The notes beneath the pieces were generated by a model. That model had not been told where the DNA came from, ran no database searches, and saw only the letters and a program-made list of their open reading frames with translations. Shown piece after piece: positions 33,431-42,249 of a stretch of 64,000 nt of DNA. Both the position numbers and the translations under genes were made by a program. Source of the DNA: JAHKLT01 sp046197865 (GTDB taxonomy: Archaea > Methanobacteriota > Methanobacteria > Methanobacteriales > Methanobacteriaceae); NCBI RefSeq assembly GCF_046197865.1, contig NZ_CP166990.1, forward strand, positions 310,001 through 374,000, in the 5' to 3' direction. The number at the start of each line of letters is the position of its first letter. The first letter of the stretch is position 1.

Positions 33431-34759
33431 CTAAGCATATTTATAATTTGTTTTAAATTTATTCAATGTATAAATAGTTACCATTATAGCACAAAGTTCT
33501 GCAAGTGGCATTGCATACCAAACCCCATTTACTCCAAATATTCCAGGTAATATAAGTAACAATATTAATAGGAATAAAAATGTTCTCAAAAATGATAAAA
33601 TAGCTGATATTTTACCATTGTTAAATGCTGTAAATAATACTGATGTGAAAATATTAAAGCCCATAAATAAATATGCAAATGCAGCTATTTTAAATCCAAA
33701 GGATGCCATTTTAAATACATTTGTATGAGGATCAACAAATATTCCAACTAATGTATTAGAAAAGAAAAGTCCTATTAATAGGCTTCCTATTGCTATAATA
33801 GAAATGATTGTTAAGCTAATAGAAAATATCTTTTTTAATTTATATTCATCTTTCTTACCATAATTATAGCTTATTATTGGTGCAATTCCTGATGAGTATC
33901 CTAAAAATATTCCTATTAATATTCCTTGCATATATATTATAATAGTAACTGCAGCTATTCCATCTGAACCTGCAAGTCTTATTAAAATATTATTCATAAC
34001 AATTACAAGTAAACTAGTAGATAATACTGTAACCATTTCAGATGATCCATTAGTCATTGATTTGATTATTGCATGGCTATCGAATTTTGGTCTGACAAAG
34101 TAAAGTGAATTTCTTCTATTAAATGTAAAATATAAAAGCCCCATTATTGATGGAACTGAAAAAGCTATTCCTGTTGCAATAGCTGCACCGTTCATTCCCA
34201 TATTTAATGTGTAAATTAAATAATAATCTAAAATTATATTTGTAATTCCTCCTAAAATTGAAAGCCCCATTCCAATTTTAGGTTTTCCAACAGCAATGAA
34301 AAATTCTTGAAACATAAATCCTGTAACAATAAATGGGAGCATAATTAATAATGGTTGCATATATTCCATACATAATCCAAATAAATGATTATTTGCTCCA
34401 AAAAATAATAATAAATCACTTCTATATGTAAAAAGAGCTATACTTAATATAATGGAAGTTATAAATGCTGTTAATGTTATTAATGAAAAATTTTCTTTTG
34501 CTTCTTGAGCATTATTTTCACCTAATTTTTTAGCTATTAGTGCAGTTCCTCCCATACCAAACATGAAACCTACTCCTATTAATATTGATAATAGTGGCCA
34601 TACTATGTTTACAGAAGATAATGCATCTGTTCCAATAAATCTTGCTACAAATATTCCATCTATTGAGCTATAAATATTTGTAAAAACTATTGAAATTATT
34701 GTTGGTATTGCAAACCTAATTAAGTTGTTTGTTGAAATTTTTTGTTCTAGTTTATTCAT
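33431..34759 (-). CDS. MATE family efflux transporter
   Basis: 442-aa, about 12 transmembrane helices in two halves of six, the usual MATE length. Recognisable phrases: N-I-Y-S-S-I-D-G-I-F-V-A-R about residue 24, G-G-T-A-L-I-A-K-K-L-G about 66, Q-E-F-F-I-A-V-G-K-P about 146, and P-I-I-S-Y-N-Y-G in the second half. Exports drugs or cationic compounds with Na+ or H+ exchange. Co-transcribed with the MarR regulator downstream. Confidence 0.92.
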   Translation of the reverse strand: MNKLEQKISTNNLIRFAIPTIISIVFTNIYSSIDGIFVARFIGTDALSSVNIVWPLLSILIGVGFMFGMGGTALIAKKLGENNAQEAKENFSLITLTAFITSIILSIALFTYRSDLLLFFGANNHLFGLCMEYMQPLLIMLPFIVTGFMFQEFFIAVGKPKIGMGLSILGGITNIILDYYLIYTLNMGMNGAAIATGIAFSVPSIMGLLYFTFNRRNSLYFVRPKFDSHAIIKSMTNGSSEMVTVLSTSLLVIVMNNILIRLAGSDGIAAVTIIIYMQGILIGIFLGYSSGIAPIISYNYGKKDEYKLKKIFSISLTIISIIAIGSLLIGLFFSNTLVGIFVDPHTNVFKMASFGFKIAAFAYLFMGFNIFTSVLFTAFNNGKISAILSFLRTFLFLLILLLILPGIFGVNGVWYAMPLAELCAIMVTIYTLNKFKTNYKYA

Positions 34760-34783
34760 TTTATCTATCTTTAAAATAATAAT

Positions 34784-34802
34784 TAGTAAATATTATTTAC
34801 TA
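34784..34802. promoter_or_regulatory. Palindromic operator before MATE-marR operon
   Basis: TAGTAAAT-ATT-ATTTACTA, perfect 8-bp arms with a 3-base spacer, 25 bp upstream of the MATE ATG. A typical size for a MarR dimer site, so autoregulation by the downstream MarR is likely. Confidence 0.6.
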
Positions 34803-34970
34803 TTAAGAAATTTTATATTTAAATATTTTTATTTAACAAAAATTACTTATGATATAACGAATATAATTATACATGTTGTTTTAATTTTCAATACAATTTT
34901 ATCTTTTTTTTCTTTTAACTCAATTGTATTAAACAACAATCATTTGATAATAGTTATAGGAGTTGAAAAT

Positions 34971-37844
34971 GTGTTTGATAAAAAAATACATATTACATTA
35001 TCTATTATGTTATTTTTAAGCTTAATTTTATTTTCAATTTCTGCAATTTCAGCAGAAAATATAGAAAATTCTAATTATGATATACAAATAGATGAAAATA
35101 ACATAATAGATAATGAAATTAATCAAGATGCTAATTTAAACAATAATGTACAAAACTTCGCTTGGCTAAATAATGAAATTTATAAAAATGGTACAAACGA
35201 ATCTACAATTGATTTAAATGGTGATTCTGTGATATGGAATGATACTGGATTATTTAGTAATGGTATAGAAATAAATAAAACAGTAACAATTAAAAATGGA
35301 TTAATTGATGGGAATAATAGTGTAAGAATATTCAAAATAACAAATAGTGGATTTTTAACACTTGAAAATATGACTTTACAAAATGGAAATGCAACAGGTA
35401 CAGATCCTAATTATTTTGGTGGAGCTATCTACAATAATAGGGGACAAATGACTATAAATAATACTAATTTTATAGGAAATACTGCATATACTGGCGGAGC
35501 TATATATAATAACTATGGTTCTAATTTTAATATAAGTAATAGTAATTTTACAAATAATACAGCTAATTTCCGTGCAGGAGTTATTTATAATAACTATGCA
35601 AATAATCTAAATATAATTAATTGTAATTTCTTAAAAAATTCTGTAATTGGTAATAGTGCGACAATTCAAAATCAGCAATGTAAAAATTTAACAGTAATTA
35701 ATTGTAACTTCATAGAAAATATTGCTAAAGGCAGTAAAGGTAGTGGTGGTGCAATTACTAATTTATATGGTGGTAATTTCACTGTAATAAATAGTAATTT
35801 CACAAAAAATACTGCAGGCTACCTTGGCGGTGCAATTACTGATGAAGAATGTAATTGGTCTGCAATAAATTGTAATTTTATAGAAAATAATGCAGATGAT
35901 AGTGGTGGAGCTATTTATAATCGTGCAAGTGTTCTTTTAATGACAAATTGTACTTTCATAGAAAATACAGCTAATAATAATGGTGGAGCTATTCATGATA
36001 TTTGGGGTAGTCAATTAATCATGACTGGTAGCTATTTTGAAAGAAATAGTGCTCGTATTGGTGGAGCTATCCTTATGTGGGGAGATTACTATTATCTTGT
36101 TGGAAGCTTAAATATTTCTTCTTCTGTATTTTATAATAATAGTGCTAGAGAAAATGGGCCTGAAATTTATATTAGAAACGGTACTGTTGATTTATCTAGT
36201 AATTTCTGGGGTGATAATAATCCTAACTTTGATAATTTAATATATGTTGAATTGAGCGATATAACTTATACTTTGGATGATTATATTCAAGTTAAATTAT
36301 TAATTGATCCTAATGAAATATATCTTGGTGATAATTTAACATATTATTTAAACTTGATCTACAATAATACAAATACTACTTTTTCTGATAATTTACCAAA
36401 TATTCTAGTAAATATTGATGGAGATAGTTTTATTGCTCAAAATTATATAAACGAACCAAAATCTTTTAAACCAATACAAGTAGGTATTGGTAATTTAACA
36501 CTATATTATTATGATACAAAACTAGATTTTAAAGAATATAATGTTTTAGGTAAAACTGAAGTAAGTATTGGTTTAAAAGATCAAAAATATGACTATGGTT
36601 ATGGAAAAGTTATTGGTAATATTTCTATTGTTGATGAATCAGTAAATGTCGAATTATTAATTAATGGAATATTAAACAACACAAATTATACAGATAATGG
36701 TGAATTTTATTTTGATCTTTCTACTTTGCCTTTAGGAACATATAATATAACAATAAGATTCCTTGAAAATTCAAAATATTTATTTGCAGAATCTAATGCT
36801 ACATTAATAATTCAAGATTTAAAATTTATTTATGGAGATATTTATGCTAGTGAAAACCAAAGTTTTTCTATTGAAATCAAACCTGCAACTACTGGTAATA
36901 TAACTTTAGAAATAAATAAGAAAAATTACACTTCAAATATTATTGATGGTATAGCTACTTTTAATTTAACTGATTTAAATGCAGGTAATTATAATGCTAC
37001 ATTATATTATTCTGGTAATGATCTTTTCAATGAAAAAAATGAATCTATTAATTTTAATATAATTAAAACTAATGTTAATTTAACTGCAAATAATACTATA
37101 TTATTTTATAGAAATGGTACTCAATATAAAGCTCTTTTAACTGATTTATATGGTAATCCTATTATTGGTCAAAAAATAAATTTAACTATTAATGGTGTTA
37201 TTTATAACAGAACTACTGATGATAAAGGCTTTGTTTATTTAAATATTAATTTAGATCCTAAAGTTTACAATATTTCTGCATATTTTGATGGATCAGACAA
37301 ATATTATAATGCAAGTTTTATTTCTTTAGTTACTGTTAATTCAACAATTATTAGTAAAAATTTAGTTAAATATTATCATAATGGTTCTCAATTTGATGTA
37401 ACACTATTGGATAATTTTGGAAATGGGTTACCTAATGTTAATGCAACATTTAACATTAATGGTATGGTTTATATTAGAACTGCAAATGATAAAGGTGTTG
37501 TAAGATTAAATATTAATTTAGATCCAGGTAATTATGTTATTACTACAAGTTTTAATGGTTTAAATCAAAGTAATAATATTACTGTAAAATCTATTTTAAT
37601 TGGTAATGATTTAAATAAAACATTTTCAGAATCTAAAACTTATGATGTATTGGTTCTTGATGGTGTAGGTAAACCTTTAGCTAACCAAAACGTTGTTATT
37701 AATATCAATGGTGTATTTTATAATATATCAAGTGGTAATGATGGTTTAGCTAAATTAAATATTAATTTGAATCCAGGTTCATATATTGCAACAGCAACTT
37801 GGAATGGATATAGTACTAGTAATAAAATAATAGTAAGTGCTTAA
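34971..37844 (+). CDS. Large secreted adhesin-like protein (beta-helix plus Ig-like repeats)
   Basis: 957 aa. Start is GTG 34971, with AGGAG at 34958-34962; the longer reading from 34725 overlaps the MATE gene and has no signal peptide. From GTG the product begins with a clean signal peptide (cut about residue 28, A-I-S-A-E). Residues about 110-410 are a right-handed beta-helix with repeated G-G-A-I-Y-N and N-F-x-x-N phrases as in polymorphic membrane proteins. Then several Ig-like domains, the last three of the R-T-x-x-K-G-x-x-x-L-N-I-N-L-D-P type. No C-terminal anchor. Host or cell adhesion is the usual proposal for this family. Confidence 0.88.
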   Translation: MFDKKIHITLSIMLFLSLILFSISAISAENIENSNYDIQIDENNIIDNEINQDANLNNNVQNFAWLNNEIYKNGTNESTIDLNGDSVIWNDTGLFSNGIEINKTVTIKNGLIDGNNSVRIFKITNSGFLTLENMTLQNGNATGTDPNYFGGAIYNNRGQMTINNTNFIGNTAYTGGAIYNNYGSNFNISNSNFTNNTANFRAGVIYNNYANNLNIINCNFLKNSVIGNSATIQNQQCKNLTVINCNFIENIAKGSKGSGGAITNLYGGNFTVINSNFTKNTAGYLGGAITDEECNWSAINCNFIENNADDSGGAIYNRASVLLMTNCTFIENTANNNGGAIHDIWGSQLIMTGSYFERNSARIGGAILMWGDYYYLVGSLNISSSVFYNNSARENGPEIYIRNGTVDLSSNFWGDNNPNFDNLIYVELSDITYTLDDYIQVKLLIDPNEIYLGDNLTYYLNLIYNNTNTTFSDNLPNILVNIDGDSFIAQNYINEPKSFKPIQVGIGNLTLYYYDTKLDFKEYNVLGKTEVSIGLKDQKYDYGYGKVIGNISIVDESVNVELLINGILNNTNYTDNGEFYFDLSTLPLGTYNITIRFLENSKYLFAESNATLIIQDLKFIYGDIYASENQSFSIEIKPATTGNITLEINKKNYTSNIIDGIATFNLTDLNAGNYNATLYYSGNDLFNEKNESINFNIIKTNVNLTANNTILFYRNGTQYKALLTDLYGNPIIGQKINLTINGVIYNRTTDDKGFVYLNINLDPKVYNISAYFDGSDKYYNASFISLVTVNSTIISKNLVKYYHNGSQFDVTLLDNFGNGLPNVNATFNINGMVYIRTANDKGVVRLNINLDPGNYVITTSFNGLNQSNNITVKSILIGNDLNKTFSESKTYDVLVLDGVGKPLANQNVVININGVFYNISSGNDGLAKLNINLNPGSYIATATWNGYSTSNKIIVSA

Positions 37845-37909
37845 ATTTAAATAATAAGAAATACTAATTTATTTCTTACTTTTCTTTTTTTTAAAAAATT
37901 TTTAATATG

Positions 37910-37965
37910 TTATCAATGATAATTGTTATCAATGACAACAGTTATATATGATAAGAATCATATAT
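37910..37965. promoter_or_regulatory. Cluster of palindromic operators upstream of MarR operon
   Basis: Overlapping palindromes TTATC-AAT-GATAA (37910-37922) and GATAA-TTG-TTATC (37918-37930), then an imperfect copy TTGTTATCAATGACAACA (37923-37940), so half-sites repeat with 8-bp period. A further perfect inverted repeat ATATATGAT-AAGA-ATCATATAT spans 37944-37965. They lie 60-115 bp upstream of the MarR start at 38025, suited to cooperative binding. Confidence 0.65.
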
Positions 37966-38024
37966 TATAGTATACTTATGTTTAATTTTAAAATGTAATA
38001 AATAAAATTTTAAGAGTTTTTATA

Positions 38025-38471
38025 ATGGAAAAAACTAAAACCATTAATGATTATTTAAATTCTTATCTTTTAATTCTTAATAAATCTCATCAAGCTTTTA
38101 TATATCCTTATTTAAAGGAAAATGATATTAGCTATAACCAATATGGGCTAATATTACATATTTATCGAGATGAAGGTTCTATTCAAGGAAAAATAGCTTC
38201 TGCATGTGGTACTGATAAATGTGGAGCATCTAGATCTCTTAGAGGATTAGAAGATAAAGAATTAATTATTAAAAAAATCGATGAAAATAATAGACGTTCT
38301 TACAAGTTGTTTTTAACAGAAAAAGGTAAAAAGATAGTTGAAAACATGATAGAAAAAGAAATCCAATGGGAAAATCATGTTTGTGATAAGATGGATATTG
38401 AAAAAGAAAATCTTTTTAAAATATTAAACAAAGCTTGTATTAGCTCTTTAGAATTAATAAACAATGAGTGA
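38025..38471 (+). CDS. MarR-family transcriptional regulator
   Basis: 148-aa winged-helix regulator. Recognition region A-C-G-T-D-K-C-G-A-S-R-S-L-R about residues 61-74 includes two cysteines four residues apart, a possible thiol switch; wing E-N-N-R-R-S-Y-K-L-F about 88-97. First gene of an operon with a DUF2156 protein and a GNAT enzyme. The unusual operator cluster upstream (37910-37965) is probably its own control region. Confidence 0.85.
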   Translation: MEKTKTINDYLNSYLLILNKSHQAFIYPYLKENDISYNQYGLILHIYRDEGSIQGKIASACGTDKCGASRSLRGLEDKELIIKKIDENNRRSYKLFLTEKGKKIVENMIEKEIQWENHVCDKMDIEKENLFKILNKACISSLELINNE

Positions 38472-38479
38472 TTGATAAA

Positions 38480-39364
38480 ATGACAAATATCAACTTTAAA
38501 CCTATATCATTATCAGATAAATCTATATTTGATTATTATTTTAATAAAACTGATTTCAATAATGCAGAAAAGAATTTTTCTAATCTTTTCATGTGGAGAA
38601 AAACATATAAATATGAATATGCTATAATAAATGACTGTTTATGTATTAAAGGTAAATCAAGAGATACTAAACAACCATTTTGTCATTTTCCATATGGTGG
38701 ATGTGATATTGAAGATTCTTTAGCATTAATTAAAGAAGCTTTCAAAAAAGAAGGAAATGATTTAATTATTAAACCATTACTTCCTGAAATGAAAAAATGC
38801 TTAGAAAAAACTATAGAAGAGTTTACACTAACAGAAGATAGAAATTCTTTTGATTATATTTATACTTCTAATAAATTAATTAATCTTTCAGGTTCTAAAT
38901 TACGTAATAAACGTAGATGGCTTAAAAAATTTAAAGAAAATTACGATTATACATATGAAGAAATTAATTCAAATAATTTAGCTGAAGCAAAAGAATTCAC
39001 AATAAATATAATTAAAAATTCTAATAATGATCAAGATGAAATCATAGCTATGGAAGAAATGTTTGATAATATGTTTGAACTTGAAATTAAAGGATGCATT
39101 ATTAAAATTGATGGTGAAATAGCTGGTGTATCTACTGGTGAGGAATTAACAAAAGATACAGTTATTATTCACTGTGAAAGATGCGATACTAAATATGAAG
39201 GTATTTATAATTGTATCAATCAAGAATTCTGTCAGAAACAATGGTCTAATTACAAATTTATTAATCGTGAAGAAGATTTAGGAATTGAAGGTTTAAGACA
39301 AGCAAAATTAACCTACAGGCCTGATTTATTATTATCTAAATATATTGCTAAAATTGAGGTTTAA
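38480..39364 (+). CDS. DUF2156 / phosphatidylglycerol lysyltransferase-like protein
   Basis: About 294 aa, with a double-GNAT fold related to the C-terminal (transferase) part of MprF/LysX; some relatives modify lipids with amino acids from aminoacyl-tRNA. Visible: opening I-N-F-K-P-I-S-L-S-D-K, L-F-M-W-R-K-T, then N-K-R-R-W-L-K-K-F about 155-165 and the final I-N-R-E-E-D-L-G-I-E-G-L-R with K-L-T-Y-R-P, typical of this family. Start at ATG 38480 preferred over GTG 38468 because GTGAT lies a few bases upstream. Follows MarR with no gap. Confidence 0.82.
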   Translation: MTNINFKPISLSDKSIFDYYFNKTDFNNAEKNFSNLFMWRKTYKYEYAIINDCLCIKGKSRDTKQPFCHFPYGGCDIEDSLALIKEAFKKEGNDLIIKPLLPEMKKCLEKTIEEFTLTEDRNSFDYIYTSNKLINLSGSKLRNKRRWLKKFKENYDYTYEEINSNNLAEAKEFTINIIKNSNNDQDEIIAMEEMFDNMFELEIKGCIIKIDGEIAGVSTGEELTKDTVIIHCERCDTKYEGIYNCINQEFCQKQWSNYKFINREEDLGIEGLRQAKLTYRPDLLLSKYIAKIEV

Positions 39365-39365
39365 T

Positions 39366-39926
39366 ATGACTTATGTTAATAAACTAGATGGAGATAGAAT
39401 TTTCTTAAGTTTATCTAGAAAAGAAGACTTGTCATTATATAATAAATGGCTAAATGATGGTGAAATTAATTTAACTTTTGGAAGATCTCATATAGCTTTT
39501 ACAGAAGAAAAACAAGCTGAATATATAGATAGCTATAATAATAGTGAAGATAAATTTTTCTTTGTTATTGTAAAAAAAGGAAAAGGTTCTAGTAATGGTC
39601 AAGCTATTGGAATTGGTTTATTATATGATGCTGATTTTGTTCATGGGAAAATTACATTAGGACTTTTATTAGATAAGTCACATCAATCAAAAGGGTATGG
39701 TAAAGAAGCTACAAACTTATTACTAAAATTTGCTTTTAATATCTTAAATTTAAACAATGTAATGCTTTATGCTATTGATTTTAATGAAAAAGCTATAGCT
39801 ATGTATGAAAATTGTGGATTTAAAATAATCGGCAAAAGAAGAGAAGCATATCCTATTAATAATAAAGTCTATGATGAAGTTTATATGGATATATTAAAAA
39901 AAGAGTTTAATAAAATTAAAAAATAA
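39366..39926 (+). CDS. GNAT family N-acetyltransferase (RimJ/RimL-like)
   Basis: 186 aa. The start is ATG 39366, one base after the previous gene's stop; an upstream in-frame ATG at 39345 lies inside that gene. Motif A: K-S-H-Q-S-K-G-Y-G-K-E-A-T about residues 112-124; motif B: A-M-Y-E-N-C-G-F-K-I-I-G-K-R-R-E; the pattern is that of ribosomal-protein or spermidine-type acetyltransferases. Third gene of the MarR operon. It stops one base before the convergent glycosyltransferase gene. Confidence 0.87.
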   Translation: MTYVNKLDGDRIFLSLSRKEDLSLYNKWLNDGEINLTFGRSHIAFTEEKQAEYIDSYNNSEDKFFFVIVKKGKGSSNGQAIGIGLLYDADFVHGKITLGLLLDKSHQSKGYGKEATNLLLKFAFNILNLNNVMLYAIDFNEKAIAMYENCGFKIIGKRREAYPINNKVYDEVYMDILKKEFNKIKK

Positions 39927-39927
39927 T

Positions 39928-41433
39928 TTATAATTGAACTTCGTAAATTGTAATATTATCATGTTTATAATAATATTTTTTTTCAAGTTTTAGCCCGTGA
40001 TCAATACATTGTTGATATCCATAATTAGCTTTATCTACAAAAAATACTTTTGAACCATGATTTATCCTATTTTGAATTCCAGGATCTTGTAATGCATTTT
40101 CAATATCTAATCCACTATCTCCAGATTCCCATATTAAATTATAATCATCTGAGAAATAATAAGGTGTTAAAAGTCTATATACATTATAGCTATTGAAAAA
40201 TATTACACTTTCTGATCCAACAACAACATCAAAGTCTTTAGTTAAGTTTTGAGTTTCTTCAAATTCTTTTTCTTGAATATTTATAAAATCATTTGTTCCT
40301 ACAACCCCAACTATTAAAATAATAGCAAGTATTGGAATAAAAATTTCTTTTTTTATATAAACTTTAGATAAAAGTATACTTATTCCTAACCAAAACGAAC
40401 CAAGAATTGGAATACAATATCTAACATGAAAAATAGGTCTAGTTGTATATGATGCAACTATTCCAATAATAAAAACTAAAATTAATGATAAAATTGCAAA
40501 AATTGCAAAATTTCCCTCTAAATCCTTTTTATTTTTTAAATAATATACTATTAAAATAATTATTCCAATTAATAATAATGTACCCAATATTGTTGGATAA
40601 ACGATTTCATTTGCATTAACTGGAATATTTGCAGGAGATAAAATATAATAAACATATCCTATAATTCTTTCAAATGTAATAGGAGCTATCCAATAACTAT
40701 CACTAACTCTTAGAAAGTTTTTTAAAAGGAATGTAGCCCAAGGAATAAATGCAATAGCTGATATTATTCCTGATAAAAACCAGTATTTTAATAAATCTTT
40801 TCTCTGATATAAAATATATATTAAAAATAAACAATACAATGAAAAAGAAGCAATTGCTGAGAAATAATGTGTGTATATCGAGCATATTGTTAAAATTGTA
40901 AGAATTATCCATTTTTTTAAATTAGATTTTTGATCAGTGCTTTTAATGATTTCATATAGGTATATTAAACTAGCAGTTACAAAAAATAAGCCCCAGCTAT
41001 ACATTCTAAGCTCTACACCAAATAACATAAATCTGGGCATTGTGATGATACACAAAGAAAAAATCCCCATTGTTAATAATCCAAAGTTTTTCTTAATTTT
41101 TGTAATAGCTAAACCAATCAATAAATAAAATGGAATAAGAGAAGTTATTTTACCAATTATTATCATATCATTTATAGTTGAAAAGCCTATTAATTCCCCT
41201 ATTTTTAATAGAAACTTATAAATTAAATAATATAATGGAGGATGGACATCTTGAGATATAAGTTCAATCATTTCACTAATTGGATATTGGAGTATTGCAA
41301 AAGTATATAATTCATCACTCCAAATACCTATTTTAGTAATTCCAACATAGGTCATTATAAAAAGAAAGATTAGACTTAATCCAAACAAAAACATGCCTGT
41401 ATTGTTTTTACTTATTTCTTTTTTAAATTCCAT
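39928..41433 (-). CDS. GT39-like membrane glycosyltransferase (ArnT/PMT superfamily)
   Basis: 501 aa, about ten or more transmembrane helices. The first extracytoplasmic loop has the catalytic-type acidic pair in I-W-S-D-E-L-Y-T (about residues 34-41), followed by Q-D-V-H-P-P-L-Y-Y-L (about 61-70), hallmark of this lipid-linked-sugar transferase fold. The C-terminal 110 residues are soluble. It transfers a sugar from a lipid carrier to an envelope target; the target is unknown. Monocistronic on the minus strand. Confidence 0.82.
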   Translation of the reverse strand: MEFKKEISKNNTGMFLFGLSLIFLFIMTYVGITKIGIWSDELYTFAILQYPISEMIELISQDVHPPLYYLIYKFLLKIGELIGFSTINDMIIIGKITSLIPFYLLIGLAITKIKKNFGLLTMGIFSLCIITMPRFMLFGVELRMYSWGLFFVTASLIYLYEIIKSTDQKSNLKKWIILTILTICSIYTHYFSAIASFSLYCLFLIYILYQRKDLLKYWFLSGIISAIAFIPWATFLLKNFLRVSDSYWIAPITFERIIGYVYYILSPANIPVNANEIVYPTILGTLLLIGIIILIVYYLKNKKDLEGNFAIFAILSLILVFIIGIVASYTTRPIFHVRYCIPILGSFWLGISILLSKVYIKKEIFIPILAIILIVGVVGTNDFINIQEKEFEETQNLTKDFDVVVGSESVIFFNSYNVYRLLTPYYFSDDYNLIWESGDSGLDIENALQDPGIQNRINHGSKVFFVDKANYGYQQCIDHGLKLEKKYYYKHDNITIYEVQL

Positions 41434-41644
41434 CTAATCACTCCTTGTTTTAATAATTTTAGTTTTAGTATAAGAAACATATAAATATTTTTAAAATTAA
41501 TCATGATATCAAATAAAATAGCTATTACATAAACTTCATTTAAAATATTTTTTATCAATACTTTGATGAATTTTTATTTAAGAAAAAATAGTAAAGCATA
41601 ATTATTACTTATAACAAATATAATTTTATCAAGAGGTGAATATT

Positions 41645-41785
41645 ATGATTTATAGTACAAAAGAAAAAGCGCCACCTGGAACTTATAAGTGTACAATTTG
41701 TGGGCTTGAGAAGAAATATGATGAAGAAGGTAATCTTCTTCCTTGTCCAAAGTGTAATAATATTAAATGGGAAAAATTAATTTAA
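41645..41785 (+). CDS. Small zinc-ribbon (rubredoxin-like) protein
   Basis: 46 aa, from ATG 41645 with AAGAGGTGA just upstream, ending at TAA 41785. Two Cys pairs, C-T-I-C-G about residues 16-20 and C-P-K-C about 36-39, form a zinc ribbon or rubredoxin-like knuckle. Such small proteins are abundant in methanogens; role unknown (electron carrier or zinc chaperone). Convergent with the redox operon that starts its 3' end at 41815. Confidence 0.78.
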   Translation: MIYSTKEKAPPGTYKCTICGLEKKYDEEGNLLPCPKCNNIKWEKLI

Positions 41786-41814
41786 TCCCATTTTTACTTT
41801 TTTATTTTTAAATT

Positions 41815-42240
41815 TTATAGATTTTGTAATGTTTTAAACTTTCTTTCAAGAGGGCCTAAATTAGAAATTCGATTTTGGAAATTTTCCATTGTTTTTTGGA
41901 ACTTTTCTCCTTCAGAAGCTGAAATCCATTCAAAAATAAATCTTTCATTACTTATTCCTAATTGTTCTATTAAATCCCCAACATTTTCTGCTCTTTTTTT
42001 CCATTTATAATTACCTGAGGAATAATGGCAGTCTCCCATATGACATCCTCCAACAAAAACTCCATCAGCTCCTTCTTTAAATGCCTTTAAAATCATTGAA
42101 ATATTCATTCTTCCAGAACACATTACTCTAATTATTCTAACATTTGGAGGATATTGCATTCTTGCAGTTCCAGCTGTATCTGCTCCACCATATGAACACC
42201 AATTACAACAAAATCCCACAACTTTAATATCATTTGCCAT
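41815..42240 (-). CDS. MvhD-like iron-sulfur subunit (FlpD-type)
   Basis: 141 aa. The MvhD family passes electrons between hydrogenase or formate dehydrogenase and heterodisulfide reductase. Conserved cysteines: F-C-C-N-W-C-S-Y about residues 10-17, V-M-C-S-G-R-M about 40, and G-G-C-H-M-G-D-C-H about 63-71, i.e. the usual [2Fe-2S] ligand set. Last gene of a minus-strand operon behind fdhB-like and fdhA-like genes. The set resembles the flp (formate dehydrogenase-like) operon described in Methanothermobacter. No HdrA gene is adjacent. Confidence 0.88.
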   Translation of the reverse strand: MANDIKVVGFCCNWCSYGGADTAGTARMQYPPNVRIIRVMCSGRMNISMILKAFKEGADGVFVGGCHMGDCHYSSGNYKWKKRAENVGDLIEQLGISNERFIFEWISASEGEKFQKTMENFQNRISNLGPLERKFKTLQNL

Positions 42241-42249
42241 ATTATCACC

